A DNA stretch of 8,233 nucleotides from JBMNTP01 sp050945795 (GCA_050945795.1 JBMNTP010000040.1:1-8233); one strand, 5' to 3'. Numbered from the stretch's first letter, positions 1-6,100 are shown. The notes: a model not told the origin generated them from the letters alone. Program-made: numbers and translations.

Positions 1-654
1 CAGCTCTACGCCACCAAAAGCGCAAGCCGCGTTTATTTTGTTCTGGTTATGCCCTTCAATAGGCACAAGTGTGTCGCGCATTATGCTGGTAAGCTTGAGT
101 TTGTTGTTAAGCTTATCTATGGAGGCGACCATAAGCGTATCGGCGCGACTGTTTCCCTTGCTGCCACGCCGGTCAACTCCTATAAGAAGGACGTTTGTAA
201 CCTGCTTCATTTGATTCTCCCGCAATAAGCGCAGAGTTTCTTCGTTTATTGTAGTCTGTACCGAGGTGACATCTAGCAGATCGTTTTCGGCTATTTCTAC
301 TATTTCTTCTTCCGGCTCCATGTTTTCATAGGCAAGATCGTATTCGTCCGGCTCTATTACGCCGTCGGCGCTGCCGAGGTTTGAAAACATTATATTGCTC
401 CAAACGGATATCGAGATTGCAAGCATAATGACAAGTACCGGTAAGGATATAGCTACTATGCGGCGCGCTACAAAAATACGATACCCCGGCTCTCCCTGTT
501 TAGGCGTATTAGCGCGTCTTTCGCTCGTCTGATTTGATATATACAATTGAATACGTCTAAAAAAACCGACACGCTCCGGCGCTTTGGCTTCGGGCGCGGG
601 GGAGGTTTGCGAAGTGGTTTTTTCTATTTTATTTTTACTATCATTATATTTCAT
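1..654 (-). CDS. LytR-CpsA-Psr (LCP) family protein, N-terminal part (cut by window edge)
   Basis: Reading from ATG at 654 down to base 1 gives 218 uninterrupted codons; the C-terminal part lies outside the window. Residues 1-63 form a polar, Pro/Ala/Glu- and Arg-containing cytoplasmic tail, 64-90 one hydrophobic membrane segment, 95-150 an acidic extracellular linker. The LCP domain starts near 153 with NVLLIGVDRRG, followed by the conserved SRADTLMVASID (D172) and TSIMRDTLV (R193, D194), then the HNQNKINAA segment with GG at 214-215. In the family, these Asp and Arg residues bind Mg2+ and the polyprenyl pyrophosphate. LCP enzymes transfer teichoic acids or capsular polymers from the undecaprenyl carrier to peptidoglycan outside the membrane. 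The start is supported by GAGAAAG, ending seven bases upstream, and by the promoter at 748-776. The family is clear; the polymer handled cannot be told. Confidence 0.9.
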   Translation of the reverse strand, partial: MKYNDSKNKIEKTTSQTSPAPEAKAPERVGFFRRIQLYISNQTSERRANTPKQGEPGYRIFVARRIVAISLPVLVIMLAISISVWSNIMFSNLGSADGVIEPDEYDLAYENMEPEEEIVEIAENDLLDVTSVQTTINEETLRLLRENQMKQVTNVLLIGVDRRGSKGNSRADTLMVASIDKLNNKLKLTSIMRDTLVPIEGHNQNKINAACAFGGVEL

Positions 655-682
655 GGCAACTTTCTCGATGGCAACTTTCTCG
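653..682. repeat. Perfect tandem duplication of 15 bases covering the LCP gene's RBS
   Basis: The unit ATGGCAACTTTCTCG occurs twice head to tail at 653-667 and 668-682 with no mismatch. On the minus strand each copy carries the Shine-Dalgarno-like GAGAAAG followed by GTTGCCAT. Only the copy next to the gene completes an ATG; the outer copy reads ATC there. The leader therefore has two identical ribosome-binding modules and one start codon. Confidence 0.85.
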
Positions 683-718
683 CGTTAAAACGCTGCGGTA
701 TCGGTATAGTTCGCTTCG

Positions 719-736
719 CCGCATAATAATATGCGG
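719..736 (-). other. Small hairpin in the LCP 5' untranslated region
   Basis: CCGCATA (719-725) pairs with TATGCGG (730-736) around a 4-base loop. It lies just downstream of the expected minus-strand transcription start (about 741), so it would sit at the extreme 5' end of the LCP mRNA, where it could protect the transcript. No U-tract follows, so it is not a terminator. Function unknown. Confidence 0.4.
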
Positions 737-747
737 ACAATTCCGGT

Positions 748-776
748 ATTATATATTTTATAACCGATGATGACAA
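748..776 (-). promoter_or_regulatory. Sigma-A type promoter for the LCP gene
   Basis: On the minus strand TTGTCA (776-771, 5 of 6 to consensus) and TATAAT (753-748, 6 of 6) are separated by exactly 17 bases. The expected start near 741 gives an 86-base leader before the LCP ATG. It is divergent from the T-box promoter at 851-879. Confidence 0.75.
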
Positions 777-850
777 AAATCAACATATTGTGACAAGCGG
801 TGTATATACGCATATATGACGCGATATGGCTAAGATGAGTAAAAATTGAG

Positions 851-879
851 TTGACAAAAGGGCGGCTTGCGCATATAAT
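851..879 (+). promoter_or_regulatory. Consensus sigma-A promoter of the T-box / acyl-CoA synthetase unit
   Basis: TTGACA (851-856) and TATAAT (874-879) both match the consensus perfectly, with a 17-base spacer. Transcription should start near 886, giving a leader of about 296 bases before the ATG at 1182. Such a strong constitutive promoter is usual where control is exercised later, by premature termination in the leader. Confidence 0.9.
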
Positions 880-885
880 CTATAT

Positions 886-1144
886 AATAATATTTAAAAG
901 GCAAAGACTGGGAGCAAAAGCCGCTTACCCTTCAGAGAGCAGCCGGTTGGTGTGAGGCTGCGGGGAATGGTAAATAACTCGCCCGGAAGCCGCTCCGCCG
1001 AAAATCCAAGTAGGCTGGGCCGGTAAGGTCACCGTTACATGGCCGGCGCATGACAGTGCGTGACTAAGCGGGGAGTTATATCCCAAGCAGAGTGGTACCG
1101 CGGAAGCAAGGCCTTTCGTCTCTGATGAGACGGAAGGCTTTTTT
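886..1144 (+). promoter_or_regulatory. T-box leader (tRNA-sensing riboswitch), probable leucine specifier CUC
   Basis: The conserved T-box AGAGTGGTACCGCGG is at 1089-1103; its UGG-type bulge pairs with the 3' end of uncharged tRNA. Stem I is recognisable: AGAGAG at 934-939, a distal arm CAGCC/GGCUG (940-944 with 956-960) closed by the typical GGTTGGTG loop, then UUC/GAA and UUACC/GGUAA (925-929 with 969-973). The 3' side of the specifier loop follows at 974-981, AUAACUCG. In the usual arrangement, xAA then specifier then purine, the specifier is CUC at 978-980 (Leu) followed by G981. The canonical AGUA on the opposite side of the loop is not seen, so the codon call is less certain than the T-box itself. 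GTAGGCTGGG at 1010-1019 lies in the linker toward Stem III. The terminator is listed separately. Confidence 0.93.
1111..1144 (+). terminator. T-box attenuator terminator
   Basis: GCCTTTCGTCTC (1111-1122) pairs with GAGACGGAAGGC (1127-1138) over 12 positions with one G-U pair and a TGAT loop, followed by six T (1139-1144). The 5' arm carries CGTCTCT, which would instead pair with the T-box region to form the antiterminator when uncharged tRNA is bound. Confidence 0.92.
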
Positions 1145-1168
1145 GTATAGTTTTATATATTTATTAAT

Positions 1169-1173
1169 GGAGG
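1169..1173 (+). promoter_or_regulatory. RBS that fixes the acyl-CoA synthetase start
   Basis: GGAGG ends eight bases before ATG 1182. It favours this start over the in-frame ATG at 1092, which lies inside the T-box and upstream of the terminator. Confidence 0.85.
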
Positions 1174-1181
1174 TTGTGAAT

Positions 1182-2912
1182 ATGCCGTACGCGACTGAGT
1201 CAGTGAGAGAAAAATTCGATATCAATGAAGGTGTTTTTAAAGCAGGAGAACTAGCCGAAATAACCATAGGCGATTTGCTCGACGCCCAGGCCGAGCGTTA
1301 TGCCGACCGTGACGGGCTTATTTCCCCATACCGTAACCTTCGCCTTTCTTACGCCCAGCTTCGCGACGAAGTAAACAGAGTGGCACGCGGGCTTATGGCG
1401 ATAGGCGTTAAAAAGGGCGACCATGTAGCCATATGGGCGTATAACTATCCGCAGTGGATATATACAATGTTCGCCACAGCTAAAATAGGAGCGATACTCA
1501 TTACCGTAAACACCAACTACAAAACATTTGAGCTTGAGTACCTGTTAAGGCAGTCTGACGCCATGACCATCATTATGATGGAGGGCACAAAAGACAACAA
1601 CTATTTAGAACATATTTATAGCGTATGTCCTGAGTTGCATGAATGCGAGCCGGGTAAGCTGCAATGTAAAAAACTACCTTATCTTAAAAATGTTGTATTC
1701 CTCAGCGAGGACGGATCGCGGCATGACGGCATGTTCAACTGGGACGATATGACGGAGCTTGCCGAAAATGTTTCAGAGAGCGAAAGAGCGGCTTTGCAGG
1801 CATCGCTTCATTGGAGCGATGTTATAAACATGCAGTACACATCAGGCACGACCGGCTTTCCTAAGGGCGTTATGCTTACGCACTACAACCTTGTAAACAA
1901 CGGGCGTTTTATAGGCGACGGCATGAACTTTACAGAGCAGGACCGGCTGTTAGTATGCGTTCCTATGTTCCATTGCTTCGGATACACTTTAAGTATTATG
2001 GCGGCGATAACGCATGGTTCCGCCAACATACTGCTTGACTATTATAATCCTATAAAGGTTATGGAAACGGTGCAAAACGAGCGCTGCACCGCGCTTAACG
2101 GTGTGCCGACGATGTTCATAGCTATGCTTGGGCATGAGCGCTTTGACGAATTCGATTTTTCAACGCTGCGCACCGGCATTATGGCCGGCTCGCTTTGCCC
2201 GATACAGACTATGCGGCAGGTAGTCGAGCGCATGAACATGAGAGAGCTGGTAATCGTATTCGGGCAAACCGAATGTTCGCCGGGTATGACTATGTCGCGC
2301 ACAGACGATCCGCTTGAGCTGCGGGTTACGACGGTAGGCAGGCTGCTGCCGCATTGCGAAGGCAAAATAATCGACCCTGAGACCGGCAAGGAGCAGCCCC
2401 CGAACACGCCAGGAGAGCTGGTTACGCGCGGGTATCACGTTATGAAGGGATACTATAAGATGCCGGAGGCGACAAAGGTTGCCGTTGACGCCGACGGATG
2501 GCTGCATACCGGCGATATAGGCGAGGTAGACGAGAACGGCTATTATAAGATAACCGGACGGCTTAAGGATATGATAATAAGAGGCGGGGAGAATATATAT
2601 CCGCGCGAAATCGAGGAGTTCCTCTACACGCATAACGCCATAAGCGATGTGCAGGTGGTGGGCGTGCCGGATGAGAAGTATGGCGAAGAGGTAATCGCGT
2701 TTTGCATACTCAACCGCGGCGCATCGGCAACGGAGGAAGAGCTTATTGAGTTTGTAAGGAACGGTTTGTCAAAATACAAGGCACCAAGATATATCCGCTT
2801 CACCGAATCTTTCCCCATGACGGCTAGCGGTAAGATACAGAAGTTTAAGCTTCGTGAACAGGCTATTGCCGAGCTGGGCAGGGAAGATGTATACAAGGTT
2901 GATGTAACCTGA
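1182..2912 (+). CDS. AMP-forming acyl-CoA synthetase (ACSF2/FadD-like), T-box controlled
   Basis: A 576-residue member of the ANL adenylating superfamily. It activates a carboxylic acid with ATP to an acyl-adenylate and transfers it to CoA. Visible motifs: P-loop YTSGTTGFPKG at 219-229; FGQTE at 360-364 (adenine/substrate pocket); WLHTGD at 440-445 with the ribose-binding Asp445; hinge GRLKDMIIRGGENIYP from 459; and the C-terminal SGKIQKFKLRE with catalytic Lys551. The N-terminal YRNLRLSYAQL and VNTNYKTFELEY segments resemble medium-chain/ACSF2-type enzymes (YngI-like) rather than acetyl-CoA synthetase. Length is normal and no key residue is missing. The gene stands alone between the T-box and its own terminator. 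The substrate is not readable from sequence; if the T-box senses tRNA-Leu, isovalerate or another branched short-chain acid is a reasonable guess. Confidence 0.93.
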   Translation: MPYATESVREKFDINEGVFKAGELAEITIGDLLDAQAERYADRDGLISPYRNLRLSYAQLRDEVNRVARGLMAIGVKKGDHVAIWAYNYPQWIYTMFATAKIGAILITVNTNYKTFELEYLLRQSDAMTIIMMEGTKDNNYLEHIYSVCPELHECEPGKLQCKKLPYLKNVVFLSEDGSRHDGMFNWDDMTELAENVSESERAALQASLHWSDVINMQYTSGTTGFPKGVMLTHYNLVNNGRFIGDGMNFTEQDRLLVCVPMFHCFGYTLSIMAAITHGSANILLDYYNPIKVMETVQNERCTALNGVPTMFIAMLGHERFDEFDFSTLRTGIMAGSLCPIQTMRQVVERMNMRELVIVFGQTECSPGMTMSRTDDPLELRVTTVGRLLPHCEGKIIDPETGKEQPPNTPGELVTRGYHVMKGYYKMPEATKVAVDADGWLHTGDIGEVDENGYYKITGRLKDMIIRGGENIYPREIEEFLYTHNAISDVQVVGVPDEKYGEEVIAFCILNRGASATEEELIEFVRNGLSKYKAPRYIRFTESFPMTASGKIQKFKLREQAIAELGREDVYKVDVT

Positions 2913-2930
2913 GTTTAGGTTTGTGTTACA

Positions 2931-2956
2931 GGAGGGCATTAAATGCCCTCTTTTTT
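2931..2956 (+). terminator. Rho-independent terminator after the acyl-CoA synthetase gene
   Basis: GAGGGCAT (2932-2939) pairs with ATGCCCTC (2943-2950) around a 3-base loop, followed by six T at 2951-2956. It lies 19 bases after the stop codon and closes the one-gene transcript. Confidence 0.9.
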
Positions 2957-2960
2957 ATTT

Positions 2961-3145
2961 GGAGGTATGGAGGCTTATTATATGGAGGCTCTGCCTCCAT
3001 GCCTCCGCTCAAGGGACAAAGCCCCTTGAGAATCCCATCGTGGTGGGTTATAGGAGTTTTGCTGTGGAGTCGGGCGTTTGAGTAAGGAAGGGAGCTGCAT
3101 ACCGGCGGTTTGTTAGGCGGAAGTTGAGAGAACATTTGGGGAAGC
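2961..3145. repeat. Palindrome-rich intergenic repeat-like element
   Basis: No convincing gene. GGAGGTATGGAGGC (2961-2974) can pair with GCCTCCATGCCTCC (2993-3006) with one G-T wobble, while ATGGAGGC (2982-2989) can pair with GCCTCCAT (2993-3000) in a competing hairpin. A second dyad follows: CTCAAGGG (3008-3015) with CCCTTGAG (3023-3030). GAATCCC and GGTGGGTTATAGG follow. This GGAGGCTCTGCCTCC / AAGGGACAAAG layout resembles intergenic repeats I associate with gut Clostridia, but I cannot confirm other copies from this window. The right border is uncertain; I place it before the AT-rich stretch. Confidence 0.5.
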
Positions 3146-3148
3146 TAT

Positions 3149-3210
3149 AAAAAATTTAGTTTTAAACGGCGCGAACTAAAGTTTTTTGTTTTGCAAAATA
3201 CGATATTTTG
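3149..3210. other. AT-rich stretch with two dyads upstream of the lipoprotein gene
   Basis: TTTAGTT (3156-3162) pairs with AACTAAA (3174-3180); beyond a single bulged G (3181) the A-run before it and the T-run 3182-3187 can extend the stem. A second perfect dyad, CAAAATA (3194-3200) with TATTTTG (3204-3210), has a CGA loop. The first could act as a weak terminator, the second as an operator; both are guesses. TAAAAT at 3235-3240 could serve as a -10, but no good -35 sits at the right distance. Confidence 0.35.
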
Positions 3211-3285
3211 TAAAAATGTGTATTAAAAAGCAGATAAAATCTCAATGAATAATAAAAAGGAGGCGAGGGAAACTAAAGAAAAAAT

Positions 3286-3291
3286 GGAGGG
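3286..3291 (+). promoter_or_regulatory. RBS deciding the TTG start of the small lipoprotein
   Basis: GGAGGG ends nine bases before TTG 3301, and no in-frame ATG or GTG lies between. A second SD-like AGGAGG at 3258-3263 has no start codon at a normal distance. The ATG at 3284 opens only a three-codon frame (ATG GAG GGA TAA) that overlaps this site. Confidence 0.65.
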
Positions 3292-3300
3292 ATAATTTCA

Positions 3301-3552
3301 TTGAAAAAAATTGTAGCGATAATATTGGTTATATTGGTGCTTATGGCGGTAGCGGGATGCAGAAACGCAGTGACGCCGTCTCCTTCGCCGGTTGTAACGC
3401 CGGAGGCCACCCCAGGCGTTGATCCGGTATCGCCTTCGCCCGACCTTGGCACATCGCCCGATATGATTCCGGATGAATCGCCCGACCTGCTGCCAGATGA
3501 CGAGTCGCCGGATATGTCGCCAGGGGCGGAGGATTCGCCTGAAGCTCAGTAA
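3301..3552 (+). CDS. Small Pro/Ser/Asp-rich lipoprotein
   Basis: An 83-residue protein starting at TTG. Residues 1-20 are a classic lipoprotein signal: MKK, a hydrophobic core (IVAIILVILVLMAV), then lipobox VAGC with Cys20. After cleavage by signal peptidase II, about 64 residues would remain outside the membrane, anchored by the lipidated Cys. The mature part is low complexity: a TPSPSPVV/TPEATPGV segment, then an irregular SPD-type repeat (SPDLG, SPDMIPDE, SPDLLPDDE, SPDMSPG) that is strongly acidic and without a fold I recognise. It could be a surface spacer or a metal/charge-binding tail; no function can be assigned. It is followed directly by a terminator, so it is transcribed apart from lgt downstream. 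The lipobox and SD make a real gene likely despite the small size. Confidence 0.72.
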   Translation: MKKIVAIILVILVLMAVAGCRNAVTPSPSPVVTPEATPGVDPVSPSPDLGTSPDMIPDESPDLLPDDESPDMSPGAEDSPEAQ

Positions 3553-3576
3553 AGTGAATGAAGGACAATCAAGGAC

Positions 3577-3604
3577 AAGCCGCGAGCATAAGCGCGGCTT
3601 TTTT
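3577..3604 (+). terminator. Rho-independent terminator after the small lipoprotein gene
   Basis: AAGCCGCG (3577-3584) pairs perfectly with CGCGGCTT (3593-3600) around an 8-base loop, with six T at 3599-3604. It separates the lipoprotein gene from lgt. Confidence 0.88.
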
Positions 3605-3631
3605 CCTGCCCTGCGGCCGTTGTCGCGACTA

Positions 3632-3660
3632 TTGCGAAAGGAGGACAAAGCATATATAAT
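3632..3660 (+). promoter_or_regulatory. Probable promoter of the lgt-pncB operon
   Basis: TTGCGA (3632-3637, 4 of 6) and TATAAT (3655-3660, 6 of 6) are separated by 17 bases and lie just after a terminator, where a promoter is needed. The start near 3667 leaves only about 11 bases before the lgt ATG at 3678. The strong SD-like AAAGGAGG (3637-3644) would then lie upstream of the transcript and be unused. Confidence 0.5.
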
Positions 3661-3677
3661 GTTATGCAAACGGGGGG

Positions 3678-4625
3678 ATGGATGTGGTTGATAGAGTCGC
3701 TTTTCAAATATTTGGACTAAGCATTTATTGGTACGGAATTTTAATAGCTATCGGAGTGTTATTGGCTATAATTTTGTCCGTTGTAATGGCTAAAAGACGG
3801 GGATATACTTCCGAGCATGTTTATGACATGACTTTTTTCATAATACCGCTGGGCGTTATTTTTGCCCGGCTTTATTATGTCGCATTTGAGTGGGATACTT
3901 ACGCGCATAACCTCTTAAGCATATTCGCTATACGCGATGGCGGCATGGCTATTTACGGCGCAGTAATTGGCGGCGTTATAGGCATGTTTTTAAATTCGCG
4001 GCGCAAAAACGGCATCAAATTTGCAGACCAGCTTGATATTGTGGCGCCCGGTCTTATACTCGCTCAGGCAATAGGGCGATGGGGCAACTTTTTTAATCAA
4101 GAAGCTTATGGTTCTATGGTAGCGCCGGAAGGATGGGGTTTCCCTCTCGCTGTTTATATTGAACGATTAGGCGAATGGCGGCTGGCCACTTTCTTCTATG
4201 AATTCGTATGGAATATTATCGTTTTTATTATACTTATGATTTACTCCAAAAAGCGGCGTAAAAGCGGCAGCGTGTTTCTTATGTACCTTTGCGCGTACGG
4301 TTTTGGACGCATGTTCATAGAAGGACTAAGAGACGACAGTCTGTGGCTAGTTGACGGCGTTATAAGAGTTTCGCAGCTGCTAAGCCTTATACTCTTTATA
4401 GTCGCCGGAATTGCGCTTATTATAATGCATAAAAAGGGAGCGGCACAGCCTGACGGCATAGCACAAGCTGCCGAGGGCGCAGGCGAGAAAGCCGAAGCTG
4501 AACAGTCGCATGATAATAAAGATGAAGAACATGACGGGCAACCGCTAAGTGGATATAAGGGCGGACAAGATGAGTCTAAGCAGGCAAACGGCGATGCCGC
4601 AACAGATGAAAATAAGGAAAGCTAA
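3678..4625 (+). CDS. lgt: Prolipoprotein diacylglyceryl transferase (Lgt)
   Basis: Lgt is the membrane enzyme that moves diacylglycerol from phosphatidylglycerol to the lipobox Cys of prolipoproteins, the first step of lipoprotein maturation. The 315-residue product has about seven hydrophobic segments (near 11-37, 50-70, 88-105, 121-133, 173-190, 198-214, 231-250). It carries the signature GRWGNFFNQEAYG from 133, with R134, N137, E142 and G145 matching E. coli R143, N146, E151 and G154. R211 and E215 in GFGRMFIEGLRDD match R239 and E243. GGMAIYG (88-94) has Tyr93 where E. coli has His103; I recall clostridial Lgt proteins with the same change. Residues 253-315 are an unusual acidic, Gln/Asp/Glu/Lys-rich tail. 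ATG 3678 follows GGGGGG with no spacing; GTG 3684, six bases after that run, is an alternative start. It lies five bases before pncB, so co-transcription is likely. Confidence 0.95.
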   Translation: MDVVDRVAFQIFGLSIYWYGILIAIGVLLAIILSVVMAKRRGYTSEHVYDMTFFIIPLGVIFARLYYVAFEWDTYAHNLLSIFAIRDGGMAIYGAVIGGVIGMFLNSRRKNGIKFADQLDIVAPGLILAQAIGRWGNFFNQEAYGSMVAPEGWGFPLAVYIERLGEWRLATFFYEFVWNIIVFIILMIYSKKRRKSGSVFLMYLCAYGFGRMFIEGLRDDSLWLVDGVIRVSQLLSLILFIVAGIALIIMHKKGAAQPDGIAQAAEGAGEKAEAEQSHDNKDEEHDGQPLSGYKGGQDESKQANGDAATDENKES

Positions 4626-4630
4626 ATACT

Positions 4631-6079
4631 ATGCAGCAAACTAATTCGGGACGCAATCTCTCCATGATGACCGACCTATATCAGCTCACTATGATGAACG
4701 CGTATTTGCGCCATGGCATGGGCCAAAATCGGGCGGTATTTGATTTGTTTTTCAGGGAGAACCCCAATGCCGGAACATATTTTGTTATGGCGGGGCTGCA
4801 GCAGGCTATAGAATATATAAACAATATTCATTTTTCTAAAGATGACATACAATACCTGCGCTCTCTTAAGCAATTTGATGAGGATTTTTTAACATACCTT
4901 TCAAATTTCCGCTTTACCGGCAGCATTTACGCTATGCCGGAGGGAACGATGGTTTTCCCTACCGAGCCTATTGTGAGGGTAGAAGCGCCTATAATAGAGG
5001 CGCAGCTTATAGAAACGGCGCTGCTTAACATTATAAACCACCAAACTCTTATAGCGACAAAGGCCAGCCGGGTTGTGCAAGCGGCGGGCGAAACGTCAGT
5101 GCTAGAGTTTGGCCTTAGAAGGGCGCAAGGGCCTGACGCCGGCATATACGGAGCGCGGGCGGCTATGATAGGCGGCTGCGACTCGACATCTAACGTTATG
5201 GCGGGGCAGTTGTTCGGCGTGCCGGTTAAGGGTACTCACGCGCACAGCTGGGTTATGAGCTTTCAAAATGAGATTGACGCGTTTCGCGCGTATGCCGAGG
5301 TTTTTCCGGATAACTGCCTTTTACTGGTAGATACATACAACACATTAAATTCCGGCGTGCCAAACGCTATAAAGGTTTTTCATGAGCTTAGGGAAAAAGG
5401 ATATGAGCCGCTGGGCATAAGGCTTGATTCAGGCGACCTGGCTTATCTTAGCAAACAGGCGCGAATTATGCTTGATGAGGCGGGATTCCCCAAAGCAGCT
5501 ATATGCGCGTCCGGCGATATAGACGAGGAGCTTATTTTCGACCTTAAGGGGCAGGGCGCTAAAATAGATATTTGGGGCGTTGGCACAAAGCTTATAACGA
5601 GCGATAAATTTCCGGCGCTGGGCGGCGTATATAAGCTGTCGGCGGAGGAAGTTGACGGCGTTATGGTGCCGAGGATGAAGATTTCCGATAATATTATTAA
5701 GCTAACTAATCCCGGCATTAAAAAGGTTGTAAGGCTGTATTCTAAAAAGCATGGCAAAGCTATTGCCGACCTTATAACGCTTATAGATGAGGAAATAGAG
5801 GAAAAGCCGCTTAGGATTTATAATCCGGTTGAGACATGGAAAAGCATGGTTGTTACCGGGTTTTATGTGCGGGAGCTTATGATTGAGGTTTTTCGCGACG
5901 GTGAGCAGGTTTATACTTCTCCCGATGTTATGGCGATACGCGAATATTGCAAGCGTGAGATAGAAACGCTTTGGGACGAATATAAAAGGCAGCGCAATCC
6001 GCATGTCTATAAGGTGGATTTGTCGGACAAGCTGTATGACATGAAGAAAGCGTTTCTTGAGTCTTCGCGCACAGTATAG
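4631..6079 (+). CDS. pncB: Nicotinate phosphoribosyltransferase
   Basis: PncB makes nicotinate mononucleotide from nicotinate, PRPP and ATP, the entry step of the Preiss-Handler NAD salvage route in the cytosol. The 482 residues match the length of the Firmicute-type enzyme. Visible family motifs: MMTDLYQLTMMNAYL near the N-terminus; LEFGLRRAQGPDAG with R163/R164 (substrate phosphate/carboxylate site); GTHAHSW at 201-207, where His205 matches the autophosphorylated His; LLVDTYNT; RLDSGDL at 264-270; and GVGTKLITS further on. Its SD, AAGGAA (4614-4619), lies inside the 3' end of lgt; only five bases separate the genes, suggesting translational coupling. No lgt-linked reason for an NAD salvage gene is visible. 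It may be a chance operon partner. Confidence 0.95.
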   Translation: MQQTNSGRNLSMMTDLYQLTMMNAYLRHGMGQNRAVFDLFFRENPNAGTYFVMAGLQQAIEYINNIHFSKDDIQYLRSLKQFDEDFLTYLSNFRFTGSIYAMPEGTMVFPTEPIVRVEAPIIEAQLIETALLNIINHQTLIATKASRVVQAAGETSVLEFGLRRAQGPDAGIYGARAAMIGGCDSTSNVMAGQLFGVPVKGTHAHSWVMSFQNEIDAFRAYAEVFPDNCLLLVDTYNTLNSGVPNAIKVFHELREKGYEPLGIRLDSGDLAYLSKQARIMLDEAGFPKAAICASGDIDEELIFDLKGQGAKIDIWGVGTKLITSDKFPALGGVYKLSAEEVDGVMVPRMKISDNIIKLTNPGIKKVVRLYSKKHGKAIADLITLIDEEIEEKPLRIYNPVETWKSMVVTGFYVRELMIEVFRDGEQVYTSPDVMAIREYCKREIETLWDEYKRQRNPHVYKVDLSDKLYDMKKAFLESSRTV

Positions 6080-6100
6080 TTTATTTAGGGGGGCCTTGTA

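Noticed and set aside
1092..1181. N-terminal extension of the acyl-CoA synthetase from the ATG at 1092
   Set aside because: It lies inside the T-box sequence and runs through the attenuator terminator; GGAGG before ATG 1182 and the family N-terminus fit the shorter protein.
2926..3135. Minus-strand 69-codon frame across the palindromic element
   Set aside because: It translates the repeat and the terminator; no SD, no family, composition dictated by the palindromes. Similar frames in such repeats are usually spurious.
3284..3295. Three-codon upstream frame ATG GAG GGA TAA before the lipoprotein
   Set aside because: The nearest SD-like sites are at poor spacing (13-20 bases) and the frame overlaps the lipoprotein's own SD; probably chance.
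3473..3691. Plus-strand 72-codon frame overlapping the lipoprotein and terminator
   Set aside because: It crosses the end of a supported gene and its terminator hairpin and has no SD at its start; only its last 10 codons were considered, as a possible lgt leader peptide.
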